Shown: positions 36,371 through 49,362 of the stretch, piece after piece
Numbering within the stretch: the first letter of the stretch is position 1
Layout: every line of letters begins with the position of its first letter
Source of the DNA: Streptomyces rapamycinicus NRRL 5491
GTDB lineage: Bacteria; Actinomycetota; Actinomycetes; Streptomycetales; Streptomycetaceae
Direction of reading: 5' to 3'
Assembly (NCBI RefSeq): GCF_024298965.1
Contig: NZ_CP085193.1
Location: 1,798,001 to 1,862,000 of the forward strand
DNA length: 64,000 nucleotides
The notes under the pieces: generated by a model
Databases searched by the model: none
What the model was told of the DNA's origin: nothing
Seen by the model: only the letters and a program-made list of their open reading frames with translations
Program-made: the position numbers and the translations under genes

Positions 36371-37075
36371 ATGACGGAGACCGAAGCGACACGAGCGACA
36401 CCGGCGACGCCCATCAGGGTGTTCGTCCTCGACGACCATGAGGTCGTCCGGCGCGGACTGCACGATCTGCTGGACGCCGAACCGGACATCGAGGTGGTCG
36501 GCGACGCCGGGACCGTGGACCACGCGTTGGCCCGGGGCCCGGCGCTGCGGCCCGACGTGGCCATCCTCGACGTCCGGCTGCCGGACGGGGACGGCATCAC
36601 GGTCTGCCGTGAGCTGCGCTCCCGTATGCCGGGTCTGGCCTGTCTGATGCTGACCTCGTTCGACGACGACGATGCCCTGCTGGACGCGATCATGGCCGGG
36701 GCGGCGGGCTATGTGCTCAAGCAGATCAAGGGGTCGGACCTGGTCTCGGCGGTGCGCACCGTGGCGTCCGGCCAGTCGATGCTGGACCCGGCCACCACCG
36801 CCCGGCTGATGAGCACCCTGCGGGGCGACACCGCCCCGCAGGAGCCCAGGGACGAGGTGCTGGCCGGGCTGTCCCCGCGCGAGCGGGAGATCCTGGTGCT
36901 GATCGGGGACGGGCTCACCAACCGGCAGATCGGCAAGCGGCTCTTCCTGTCCGAGAAGACGGTCAAGAACCACATCTCCCGGCTGCTGGCCAAGCTGGGC
37001 GTGGAGCGCCGCATCCAGGCGGCGGTGCTGGCGACCCACTCGTCCCCGCGCCCCGACGACGGCCATCCGGGATAA
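36371..37075 (+). CDS. osdR: DosR/OsdR-like NarL-family response regulator
   Basis: 234 residues from the ATG at 36371; a GTG at 36359 is an alternative start. Receiver domain residues about 15-130 with acidic pair Asp21-Asp22, phospho-acceptor Asp67 ([12 protein letters not shown]), switch Thr/Ser (LTSFDDDD) and conserved Lys ([11 protein letters not shown]). LuxR-type HTH residues about 165-228 ([39 protein letters not shown]). The sequence [20 protein letters not shown] follows DosR of M. tuberculosis closely. The matching kinase is encoded at 38243. The symbol is by homology and context. Confidence 0.9.
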   Translation: MTETEATRATPATPIRVFVLDDHEVVRRGLHDLLDAEPDIEVVGDAGTVDHALARGPALRPDVAILDVRLPDGDGITVCRELRSRMPGLACLMLTSFDDDDALLDAIMAGAAGYVLKQIKGSDLVSAVRTVASGQSMLDPATTARLMSTLRGDTAPQEPRDEVLAGLSPREREILVLIGDGLTNRQIGKRLFLSEKTVKNHISRLLAKLGVERRIQAAVLATHSSPRPDDGHPG

Positions 37076-37105
37076 CCCCGAATGGCCCGGGACGGCCCGG
37101 GGCCG

Positions 37106-37119
37106 GGGCCGTACGGCCC
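37106..37119. promoter_or_regulatory. Perfect OsdR-like palindrome before nitroreductase
   Basis: GGGCCGTACGGCCC is a perfect 14-bp palindrome 79 bp before the nitroreductase start and 30 bp after the response regulator stop. It is the most symmetrical copy of the island's recurrent motif. Confidence 0.6.
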
Positions 37120-37198
37120 TGCCCGTACCGCTGACGGCTCGGCCACCCTGATTGACGGCCCGCCACCACTGACGGCCCACCGGCGAGGAGAGGACCCC

Positions 37199-38200
37199 AT
37201 GCAGCCCGCAATGCTCGACGCGGCGATCCTGGAGAAGCTCATCTCCGCGGCCGTGGCCGCTCCCTCGATCCACAACACCCAGCCCTGGCGCTACCGGCTG
37301 AACCCCGACACCGTCACCCTGGAGGTCCGGGCCGCCCCCGAGCGGGCGCTGCGGTACGCCGATCCGATGGGCCGGGCGCTGAGCGTCTCCGCCGGGGCCG
37401 CCGTGTTCAACCTTCGGGTCGCCGTGGCCCACTTCGGCTGGGACCCGGTGGTCCGGCTGCTGCCGTACCGGTCGCAGCCCGATCTGCTGGCCACGGTGCG
37501 CCTGGCCGCGTCGCCCGCCGACCGCGCCGGGCGCCATGACGACGGGCACGACGACCTGTACGACGTCATCTGGCGGCGGCACAGCAGCCGCTCCCCGTAC
37601 TCCGCCCGTCGGCTGCCCGCGCGGGTGCTGTGCGACCTGACGGAGGCCGCCCGCCAAGACGGGGCCACGCTGCGGCTGGCGGACCCCGAGGAGACCGCGT
37701 GGCTGCTGCGGCTGACCGCCGAGGCGGAGCGGCGCGTCTCCGGGGACCCGCGCCGGCTCGCCGAGAGCCGTACCTGGATCCGCGACACCGGGTCGTACGG
37801 AATCCCCCCGGACGCCCTCGGCTCACGGGACGCCACCGGACGGCTGCCGATGCGCGACTACCTCGGCCCGCGGCCCGACGGCCGCCGGGGCGACGATCGG
37901 CCCGCCGCCCCGTTCGAGCCCCATCCGACCATCGCCGTGCTGACCACGGACCAGGACCGGCGCACCGACTGGCTGGGGTCCGGGCAGGCGCTGGAACACG
38001 TCCTGCTGCTGGCGACCTCGCACGCGGTCCGGGCCTCCCTGCTGCACCAGGCGCTGGAGTGGTCGGACCTGCGGTGGTCGCTGAGCGACGCCAATCCGGC
38101 GGCCGGCCATGTGCAGATGCTGATCCGGCTGGGTTACGGGCCGGTGGGCCCGGCCACGCCGCGCAACGAAGCGGCCGAGGCGCTGGACCGGCACGGCTGA
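37199..38200 (+). CDS. Acg-type nitroreductase family protein
   Basis: 333 residues from the ATG at 37199, preceded by GAGGAGAGGA. Starts with the FMN-binding segment AAVAAPSIHNTQPWRYRL typical of Acg/Rv2032-like proteins, which are DosR-regulon members that bind FMN but may lack reductase activity. Later blocks: RRHSSRSPYSARRLP, PTIAVLTTDQDRRTDWLGSGQALEHVLLLAT and MLIRLGYGPVGPATPRN. It may sequester flavin or reduce nitro compounds. It follows the response regulator on the same strand but has its own box. Confidence 0.88.
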   Translation: MQPAMLDAAILEKLISAAVAAPSIHNTQPWRYRLNPDTVTLEVRAAPERALRYADPMGRALSVSAGAAVFNLRVAVAHFGWDPVVRLLPYRSQPDLLATVRLAASPADRAGRHDDGHDDLYDVIWRRHSSRSPYSARRLPARVLCDLTEAARQDGATLRLADPEETAWLLRLTAEAERRVSGDPRRLAESRTWIRDTGSYGIPPDALGSRDATGRLPMRDYLGPRPDGRRGDDRPAAPFEPHPTIAVLTTDQDRRTDWLGSGQALEHVLLLATSHAVRASLLHQALEWSDLRWSLSDANPAAGHVQMLIRLGYGPVGPATPRNEAAEALDRHG

Positions 38201-38242
38201 CGCACCACGGGCCACCGCCCATCACCGCGGCCCGGCCACCGC

Positions 38243-39961
38243 CTACCGCTCCGGCAGCGGCACCGCCCACACCAGGCGGGTGCCGCCACCCGGTGGCTCG
38301 CCGAGTTCCAGCTCACCGCCGAGCTTCTCGGCGCGCTCGGCCATGTTCCGCAGCCCGCTGCGCCGGCCGCCCTCGGGGATGCCCACCCCGTCGTCCGTGA
38401 CCGTGAGGGTCAGCCGCCCGGACGCCACGATCAGGGAGATCTCGGCGGCGTCGGCCTCCGCGTGCCGGGCGATGTTCGACAGCGCCTCGGCCAGCACGGC
38501 GACCATGTCGTCCGCGACCGAGCGGGGCACATCGGTGTCGACCAGGCCCTCGGTGCGCAGCGAGGGGGTGAAGCCGAGCGCGGGCACGGCCTCCTCGATG
38601 GTCTTGGCGGTACGGACCCGCAGCCCCTGGACGGCGGGGCCCGCCTCGTGCGAGCGCAGCCCGAAGATCGTCGAGCGGATGATCTTGATGGTGTCGTCCA
38701 GGTCGTCCACCACCCGCAGCAGCCGTTCGGAGCCCTCCGGGTGCTGGACGAACCGCAAGGTGGACTGCAGCGTCATCCCGGCGGCGAAGAGCCGCTGGAT
38801 GGCCAGGTCGTGCAGATCGCGGGCGATCCGGTCGCGGTCCTCGAGCAGGGCGAGCTGCTCGGCGTCGCGCCGCCGCTCGGCCAGTTTCATCGCGATCGCC
38901 GCCTGGCCCGCGAAGCCCAGCAGGGTGTCGGTCTCGAACTGGGTGAAGACGGGGCTGTCCGCCACCCGGGCCAGCGAGAGCACCCCGCCCACCCCGTCCC
39001 TCGTCCGCATCGGCACCGCGACGGCCGGGCCGAGCCCGTCCCAGCGCTGCGGGCCGACCGTGATCCGCGGGTCGTTCTGGACATCGGTGCTGGTGACCGG
39101 CTCGGAGGCGGTGAAGGCCGCGCCGCCGAAGGTGCCCCGGCGGGGCAGCACCAGACCGCGGTGGGCCTCGGCGTCGGTGCCCGCCGCCAGCGCGACCTGA
39201 AGTTCGTCGGTGCCGGCCACCGGCAGCATCAGCACACCGAGGTCGGCGGAGAGGATCCGGCGGGCGTGCTCGACGATCAGCTCCAGGACCCTGGTCTCGT
39301 CCACTCCGGACAGCAGGCTTTGGGTGACCTCGGCGTTCGCCTCCAGCCAGCGCTGGCGGTGCCGGGCCTCCTCGTACAGCCGGGCGTTCTCGATGGCCAC
39401 CCCGGCGGCCACGGCGAGGGTGGACAGCACCGTCTCGTCCTCGCCGTCGAACTCCTTACCGCCGCGCTTCTCGGTGAGGTAGAGGTTGCCGAAGACCTCG
39501 TCGCGCACCCGGATGGGCACTCCGAGGAAGGAGCGCATCGGCGAGTGGTTCGGCGGAAAGCCGTAGGAGGCCGGATGCTCGGAGAGCTCAGCCAGCCGCA
39601 GCGGCTGGGGGTGGCGGATCAGCTCGCCGAGCAGCCCGTGGCCCGACGGCAGCCGCCCGATCGCCTCGGCCCGCTCCTTGCCGATGCCCACCGGGAGGAA
39701 TTCGGCCAGCCGCTGGTCCTCGCCGATGACGCCCAGCGCCCCGTATTCGGCGTCCACCAGTACCACCGCGGCCTCGACGATCCTCCGCAGCACATGCGAC
39801 AGATCCAGCTCACGGCCGACCGAGAGCACCGCTTCCAGCAGGCTGTGCACCCGGTCCTGGGTGCCACGCACCCCGTCGATGCGCACCTGCAGCTCTTCCA
39901 GCAACTCGTCCAGCCGCAGCCGGGGCAGGTACTCCGTACTCCTCGCGCTCTCCATACCCAC
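38243..39961 (-). CDS. osdK: DosS/OsdK-like GAF-GAF histidine kinase, probable haem sensor
   Basis: 572 residues from the GTG at 39961 (ATG at 39955 also possible). Two GAF domains (about 55-205 and 220-370), HisKA_3 with phospho-acceptor His in DRIARDLHDLAIQRLF, and an HATPase_c domain (VTDDGVGIPEGG). In GAF-A the motif FPPNHSPMRSFLGVP has His139, and NLYLTEKR has Tyr161. The 22-residue spacing equals that of the haem-ligand His149 and distal Tyr171 of M. tuberculosis DosS, so haem-based O2, NO or CO sensing is likely. Convergent with the nitroreductase; partner of the regulator at 36371. Confidence 0.9.
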   Translation of the reverse strand: MGMESARSTEYLPRLRLDELLEELQVRIDGVRGTQDRVHSLLEAVLSVGRELDLSHVLRRIVEAAVVLVDAEYGALGVIGEDQRLAEFLPVGIGKERAEAIGRLPSGHGLLGELIRHPQPLRLAELSEHPASYGFPPNHSPMRSFLGVPIRVRDEVFGNLYLTEKRGGKEFDGEDETVLSTLAVAAGVAIENARLYEEARHRQRWLEANAEVTQSLLSGVDETRVLELIVEHARRILSADLGVLMLPVAGTDELQVALAAGTDAEAHRGLVLPRRGTFGGAAFTASEPVTSTDVQNDPRITVGPQRWDGLGPAVAVPMRTRDGVGGVLSLARVADSPVFTQFETDTLLGFAGQAAIAMKLAERRRDAEQLALLEDRDRIARDLHDLAIQRLFAAGMTLQSTLRFVQHPEGSERLLRVVDDLDDTIKIIRSTIFGLRSHEAGPAVQGLRVRTAKTIEEAVPALGFTPSLRTEGLVDTDVPRSVADDMVAVLAEALSNIARHAEADAAEISLIVASGRLTLTVTDDGVGIPEGGRRSGLRNMAERAEKLGGELELGEPPGGGTRLVWAVPLPER

Positions 39962-40048
39962 GGTGCCTCCGTCGGCCCCACCGCGCTCGGCACGGCATTC
40001 CGCACGGCCCTCACTCCTTTCACGGTAGCCGCGCCGGGCCGACGGTGA

Positions 40049-44755
<4,707 letters not shown>

Positions 44756-44783
44756 CATGACGTCCGGCAGGCGCGGGTCCCGG

Positions 44784-45296
44784 TCATTCCCCGCCGGGGC
44801 CCGCGCCCTCGGCGTCCTCCGCGTCCTGCGCACTCCGGAGCCGCTCCTCCAGCCGGTCCAGGAACACCCGCTGCTTCGTCACCAGCTTCCGGCGGGCCTC
44901 GTCCAGGCCGAACCAGCCGACCCGGTCGATCTCGGGGAACTCCCGCATCCGGCCGGAGCCCTTCGGCCACTCCATGGCGAACGTGCCGGGGGTGATGCCC
45001 GCCGGATCCAGTTCCCCCCGCAGCGCCCAGGCGATGACCACCTTGCCCCCGGTCTGGGTCACCGAGCCCAGCGGAACCGGCTCCCCGCCGGGCGGGGCCA
45101 CTCCGAGCTCCTCCTGGAACTCCCGGCGCGCGGCGGCCTCCGGGGTCTCGTCCTCGTCGTACTCGCCCTTGGGCACCGTCCAGGCGCCCTCGTCCCTGGT
45201 GGCCCAGAACGGGCCTCCCATATGGGCGAGCAGAACCTCAACGGCCGGGCCCGCGTCCCGGTACAGCAGGAGTCCGGCGCTGCGCTTACGAGTCAC
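44784..45296 (-). CDS. NUDIX hydrolase
   Basis: 170 residues from the GTG at 45296. The Nudix box is complete (G-x5-E-x7-REFQEELGV, residues about 43-65). The short N-terminus SAGLLLYRDAGPAVEVLLAHMGG and the closing WFGLDEARRKLVTKQRVFLDRLEERL resemble a family of small bacterial Nudix proteins acting on nucleoside diphosphate derivatives. Substrate not predictable. Convergent with the beta-galactosidase gene (28-bp gap). Confidence 0.92.
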   Translation of the reverse strand: MTRKRSAGLLLYRDAGPAVEVLLAHMGGPFWATRDEGAWTVPKGEYDEDETPEAAARREFQEELGVAPPGGEPVPLGSVTQTGGKVVIAWALRGELDPAGITPGTFAMEWPKGSGRMREFPEIDRVGWFGLDEARRKLVTKQRVFLDRLEERLRSAQDAEDAEGAGPGGE

Positions 45297-45346
45297 GGTG
45301 CCCAGTGTGCGCCCAGGCGGCCGGGGCGGGGCAGCGGGCTCACCGC

Positions 45347-46117
45347 TCAGCCCTTACGGGCGTGGCCGAGGTAGGTGACCAGCGGCCGGGCGTCCGGGGC
45401 GAGAACGAAGTCGACGATCGGCGGGATCTGCTCATCGGTGATCCGCCCCCGGCGGCGCGCCATGGTGGCCTTGACCAGGCTGCGCGGATCCTTGGGCTTG
45501 AAGTCGCAGATGTCCTCGTTGCACAGCCCCTGCCGCTCCAGGGCGGCGGTCAGCTCGGCGGGGGTGCGCAGCCGGGCCGCCGTGTAGCGGCCGGCGGGCA
45601 TGATCCGGGTCATCGGGACGCGCTGGAACGCGCCGAGGTAGATCAGCCGGGAGAGCAGGGTGCGGTTGACGGTGTCGTAGATCAGCACTCCGCCGGGCCG
45701 CAGCACCCGGGCGGCCTCCGCCAGCACCCGGTCGAGATCCGGGGTGATCTCGAAGGTGTCCGCGTAGTAGGCGAGGTCGAACGCGCCGTCGGCGAGGCCG
45801 AGTCGCTCGGCGGGCGCGGTGCGGTAGTCGATCCCGGGGTGCTCGCGCCCGCCCGCCTCGCGCGCCATCTCGGTCGCGGTGGCGGAGGGGTCGACGGCGA
45901 CGACGTCGAAGCCGAGACCGGCCACCCCGCGGGCCAGCAGCCCGCGGCCGCTGCCCACGACCACGGCGCGGCTTCCGGACGCGGGGAGGTCCACGCTCTT
46001 GAGCGTGGTGCGGATGTACTCCAGACGGCTGTCCTGGAAGGTGACGGCCCTGATCTGACGGCCGTCGACGGCCTCGGGCGACCGTGAGTCCAGTTCGATG
46101 TGCGGGGCGGCGGCCAT
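45347..46117 (-). CDS. Class I SAM-dependent methyltransferase, UbiG-like
   Basis: 256 residues from the ATG at 46117 with GGGAG upstream. SAM motif I is AVVVGSGRGLLARGVAGLG (a variant, GSGRG for GxGxG) followed by the acidic VVAVDPS; motif II/III are FDLAYYADTFEI and VLRPGGVLIYDTVNR. The C-terminal part (FKPKDPRSLVKATMARRRGRI) resembles ubiquinone-biosynthesis O-methyltransferases. Acceptor unknown. Divergent from an HxlR regulator, which may control it. Confidence 0.85.
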   Translation of the reverse strand: MAAAPHIELDSRSPEAVDGRQIRAVTFQDSRLEYIRTTLKSVDLPASGSRAVVVGSGRGLLARGVAGLGFDVVAVDPSATATEMAREAGGREHPGIDYRTAPAERLGLADGAFDLAYYADTFEITPDLDRVLAEAARVLRPGGVLIYDTVNRTLLSRLIYLGAFQRVPMTRIMPAGRYTAARLRTPAELTAALERQGLCNEDICDFKPKDPRSLVKATMARRRGRITDEQIPPIVDFVLAPDARPLVTYLGHARKG

Positions 46118-46186
46118 CGTCTTCTCCCTCACGGGTGCGCGGATTCGCGGATTCACCGGTGCCTGGGGCGCCCGGACGGGTCGCCG

Positions 46187-46231
46187 GGTTCCCCGAAGAA
46201 ACCTAACACCCTTAAGTTCCCTCGGGGAACT
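46187..46231. promoter_or_regulatory. Twin 17-bp inverted repeats, probable HxlR operators
   Basis: AGTTCCC-TCG-GGGAACT is a perfect 7+3+7 palindrome at 46215-46231. A degenerate relative, GGTTCCCCGAAGAAACC, is at 46187-46203, centres 28 bp apart. A TAGGGT hexamer at 46236-46241 only 6 bp before the regulator ATG could be its -10, which would give a leaderless or near-leaderless transcript. The layout suits autorepression and control of the divergent methyltransferase. Confidence 0.55.
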
Positions 46232-46247
46232 CGGGTAGGGTCGGGTC

Positions 46248-46817
46248 ATGACCCGTACTCCGCTCGCCGACGTGGCCTGTTCGATCGCCCGCGCCACCGA
46301 TCTGTTCGGCGACGCCTGGACGGCACTGATCATGCGGGATGTGCTCACCGGGGTCACCCGCTTCGACGATCTCGCCCATGACCTGGGCATATCGCGTAAG
46401 GTCCTGGCCGCCCGGCTGTCCCGGCTGGTCGAGGAGGGGGTGCTGATCCGGGAGCGTTACCAGGAGCGGCCGCCGCGTGAGCACTATCGCGCCACTCCCA
46501 AGGGCGAGGAGCTCTACCCGGTGCTGCTCGCGCTGATGGAGTGGGGCGACCGCTGGTACGCGGGCCCCACCGGGCCCCCGGCCCGGATCCGCCATCTGGG
46601 CTGCGGGCGGGACACCACGCCGGTGTCCGCGTGCGCCCACTGCGGAGAGCCCCTGACGGTCGGCAACACCACCCAGCTCCCGGGCCCCGGCGGGCGCACC
46701 GGCCCCGGCACCCGGGTGCTGGGCCCGCTGCTCGCCGCGCGTGAGGACGGGCGGGGAGACAGGCGGGGAGACAGGCGGGAGGACACCCCGGAGGCCGGGC
46801 GCCCGGCGGCGGTTTGA
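46248..46817 (+). CDS. HxlR-family winged-helix regulator
   Basis: 189 residues. HxlR domain residues about 5-105: CSIARATDLFGDAWTALIMRDVLTGVTRFDD, LGISRKVLAARLSRLVEEGVL, then the wing PPREHYRATPKG. Cys11 occupies the N-terminal position used for redox sensing in several HxlR proteins. Two more cysteine pairs follow the domain (HLGCG and SACAHCGE), so a second metal or thiol site is possible. The C-terminal tail contains a 12-bp DNA repeat coding for GDRRGDRR. Inferred target: the divergent methyltransferase. Confidence 0.88.
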   Translation: MTRTPLADVACSIARATDLFGDAWTALIMRDVLTGVTRFDDLAHDLGISRKVLAARLSRLVEEGVLIRERYQERPPREHYRATPKGEELYPVLLALMEWGDRWYAGPTGPPARIRHLGCGRDTTPVSACAHCGEPLTVGNTTQLPGPGGRTGPGTRVLGPLLAAREDGRGDRRGDRREDTPEAGRPAAV

Positions 46818-46872
46818 GCCAACGGCACGGGGCGCTGGCGCCCGGTGGCGGTTTGAGCCAACGGCACGGGGC
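46751..46872 (+). repeat. Compound tandem repeats at the HxlR gene end
   Basis: First, three near-identical 12-bp units GCGGGGAGACAG at 46751-46786 within the coding end. Then two 32-bp copies, 46802-46833 and 46841-46872, differing at one base, with a 39-bp period. The first copy contains the gene's stop codon. Slippage probably generated both. Confidence 0.75.
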
Positions 46873-46917
46873 ACTCGGCACAGCAAGCCGGGCACCCGAC
46901 CACGAGGAGCGCCGACC

Positions 46918-47364
46918 ATGCGCTACGAAGAAATGACGGGCCTGGTCCAGGCCCGGGCCCAGCTCCCCGACCGGCAGTCCGCCGAACGGGCGGTACGGGC
47001 GACGCTCGAAACGCTCGCCGAGCGCATCCCGGACGGGCTGGCGGACCATATGGCGGCCCAGCTGCCGCACGAGGCGGCGGAGCCGCTGCGGCGCGTCGCC
47101 GCCTCCCATGAGGGCTCGCCCGAGGAGCGGGCGTACCGGCGGGACCACGGCGAGCGGTTCGACCTCACCGGTTTCGCGGGCCGGATCGCCTGGCGCACCG
47201 AGCACACCGAGGAGGAGGCGCTGCGCGAGGCGGCCGCCTTCTTCGAGGTGCTGGACTCGGCCGTGGACCCGGAGCTGATGGAGAAGCTGTACGGGGTGCT
47301 GCCGAACGACATCCGGGAACTGCTGCCGGAGTCACGGGCCGAGCAGAGCGCGCCGCCCGAGTAG
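46918..47364 (+). CDS. DUF2267 family protein
   Basis: 148 residues from the ATG at 46918 with GAGGAG upstream. Two similar helical halves with LPDRQSAERAVRATLETLAERIPDGLADHMAAQLP and TEEEALREAAAFFEVLDSAVDPELMEKLYGVLPNDIRELL, the pattern of DUF2267. Cytoplasmic; function unknown. Such proteins are common in stress-related actinobacterial gene sets. Confidence 0.85.
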   Translation: MRYEEMTGLVQARAQLPDRQSAERAVRATLETLAERIPDGLADHMAAQLPHEAAEPLRRVAASHEGSPEERAYRRDHGERFDLTGFAGRIAWRTEHTEEEALREAAAFFEVLDSAVDPELMEKLYGVLPNDIRELLPESRAEQSAPPE

Positions 47365-47720
47365 GGCCAGGGGAGTCCGACGGATCTTGACGCCTGCGCC
47401 GGGCTCCGCCGGACACTCCCCGCGGCCGGGAGCGTCGCCGCCCCACCGCGCGGGACCGGGAAGGCTGCCGCCCCGCGTGCACAACGGGGAGAGCACCGCG
47501 GAGCGGCAGCGGCCGAGCCGGGAGACTCGGCCGAGCCGCGGGGGCGTGGGATGTTCCCCGGCGGCTCCTCAGCGTCTACGGACCCCATCGATGCCCTGTT
47601 CACCTTTGTCCGATGGTGAGCACCCGGAGCACCCGTACCCGAGGGTGCCCGAACCCCGGCCCCCGCCCCGGCCCCGCCCCCGAATTGCCGTGGCGTGATC
47701 GTCTTGCCAGGCTGTCCCCC
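47365..47720. other. 356-bp gap without a supported gene
   Basis: A hairpin CGGCCGAG-N8-CTCGGCCG at 47510-47533 might end the DUF2267 transcript. A single GTTCACC heptamer lies at about 47598-47604 without a second direct repeat. The region just before the deformylase is C-rich. No RNA gene or conserved site is recognised. Confidence 0.4.
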
Positions 47721-48404
47721 ATGCCGACCACCACCCTGTCCGAGCTCGTCGACGAACTGCTCTCCGGGACCCGCCCGCTGCCGATCCTCTCCGCGGGCAT
47801 CCCCGTACTCCGGCGACCGGCCCTGCCGTACGAGGGCCAGCTGGCCGCGGACCAGCTGGACCGGCTGCTGACGGCGATGCGGGAAGCCATGCACTCCGCG
47901 CCCGGAGTGGGGCTCGCGGCCCCGCAGATCGGTGTGCCGCTGCGGCTGGCGGTGATCGAGGACCCGGCGGAGGTGACGGCCGAGGTGCGCGAGGCGCGCG
48001 GCCGGGTGCCGCAGCCGTACCGGGTGCTGGTCAACCCCCGCTACGAACCGGTCGGCGACGGCCGGGCGGCGTTCTTCGAGGGATGTCTGAGCATCCCCGG
48101 CTGGCAGGCCGTGGTCGGCCGACCGGACCGGATCCGGCTGCGCGGGCAGGACGAGACGGGGCGGGAGCTGGACGAGGAGTTCACCGGCTGGCCCGCGCGG
48201 ATCGTCCAGCACGAGACCGACCACCTCGACGGCGTCCTCTATCTGGATCTGGCCGAAACCCGCTCCCTGTCCTCGGCCGAGGCGGTAAACGACTACTGGT
48301 CCCAGCCCACCCCCGCCACCGCGGCCCATTCGCTGGGGTTCCCGCTCCCGAGCGCCACCGGCGCCGGGGATGACGGCGGCGGCACCGGCGCTACCGCTCC
48401 GTAA
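47721..48404 (+). CDS. def: Peptide deformylase
   Basis: 227 residues from the ATG at 47721. All three catalytic motifs are intact: GVGLAAPQIG, EGCLSI (Cys122) and QHETDHLDG (His164, Glu165, His168), so the metal site and base are present. It removes the N-formyl group from nascent proteins. A 35-residue N-terminal extension (SAGIPVLRRPALPYEG region included) and a Gly-rich tail make it longer than the E. coli enzyme. Streptomyces usually encode several copies; this is unlikely to be the one beside fmt. Confidence 0.93.
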   Translation: MPTTTLSELVDELLSGTRPLPILSAGIPVLRRPALPYEGQLAADQLDRLLTAMREAMHSAPGVGLAAPQIGVPLRLAVIEDPAEVTAEVREARGRVPQPYRVLVNPRYEPVGDGRAAFFEGCLSIPGWQAVVGRPDRIRLRGQDETGRELDEEFTGWPARIVQHETDHLDGVLYLDLAETRSLSSAEAVNDYWSQPTPATAAHSLGFPLPSATGAGDDGGGTGATAP

Positions 48405-48606
48405 CCACGGCCGACCTGCGGCATGTTTTCGTCATCGACTGGCAGTCGCCGAATCACCGCACGGACACTGTGACGTACGTCGCCACGGCAAGACTGGTGA
48501 CCGCCCCGGTACGCGCCGCCTCCGCGTACCGCGCGGCGAGTGAGGCGTTTCTTCCGCTCTTCCCCAGTCCCCACCGCTCCTGACTTCCCTCGAACGGAGA
48601 ACAGGA

Positions 48607-49362
48607 ATGCCCGTGCTCACGACGTCCACGACGGCGCCCACCAGCTCGTACGTCACCTCGATCGCCCACACCCGGGAGCAGATCCACGCCGCGCAGCGGC
48701 TGCGCTACCAGGTGTTCGGCGAGGAGAGGGGCGGCCGGCTGGACGCGGCGGTCGACGGCCGCGACGTGGACGAGTTCGACGCGGTCATGGACCACCTGAT
48801 CGTCACGGACACGGCGACGGACACCGTGGTCGGCACCTACCGGCTGCTTCCCCCGGGACGCAGTGAGCGGCTCTACTCGGACACCGAGTTCAATCTGCAC
48901 GGGCTTCCGGCCGAGGTCCGCTCGTCCATGGTCGAGGCCGGCCGCGCCTGCGTGCACGCCGACCACCGCTCGGGTGCCGTCATCAACCTGATGTGGGCCG
49001 GTCTGGCCCGCTACGTACTGCTGTCCGGCCACCGCTATCTCGCGGGCTGCGCCTCGGTGCCGCTGGCCGAGGGCGAGCAGGCCGCCGCCAACGCCTGGCT
49101 GCTCGGCACCACCAAACACGCCGCCCCGCCGGAGATGCGGGTCCACCCGCTCGACCCCTGGATACCCTCGCGGCCGCTGGACGGCGAGCCCGCTTACGCC
49201 GATCTGCCGCCGCTGCTGCGCGGATATCTGCGGGTCGGCGCCTGGATGTGCGGCTCCCCGCAGCACGACCGGGCCTTCAACGACGCCGACTTCTTCGTGC
49301 TGCTGGACACCGAGCGGATGAACGACCGCTACCGCCGCTACTTCCTGGGTGAATCCCAGTGA
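48607..49362 (+). CDS. OlsB-like GNAT N-acyltransferase
   Basis: 251 residues. Hemolysin/OlsB fold: QIHAAQRLRYQVFGEE, DHLIVTDTATDTVVGTYRLLPP, FNLHGLP, VEAGRACVHADHRSGAVINLMWAGLARYVLLSGHRYLAGCAS. OlsB adds a 3-hydroxyacyl chain to the alpha-amine of ornithine, giving lyso-ornithine lipid. GTGA overlap with an OlsA-like gene supports that pathway. Acyl-homoserine-lactone-synthase-like alternatives are less likely given the partner. Confidence 0.82.
   Translation: MPVLTTSTTAPTSSYVTSIAHTREQIHAAQRLRYQVFGEERGGRLDAAVDGRDVDEFDAVMDHLIVTDTATDTVVGTYRLLPPGRSERLYSDTEFNLHGLPAEVRSSMVEAGRACVHADHRSGAVINLMWAGLARYVLLSGHRYLAGCASVPLAEGEQAAANAWLLGTTKHAAPPEMRVHPLDPWIPSRPLDGEPAYADLPPLLRGYLRVGAWMCGSPQHDRAFNDADFFVLLDTERMNDRYRRYFLGESQ

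Noticed and set aside
47598..47604. GTTCACC as part of a PHO box before the deformylase and OlsB-like genes
   Set aside because: A PHO box needs at least two direct repeats 11 bp apart; only one copy is present and it is far from the acyltransferase gene.
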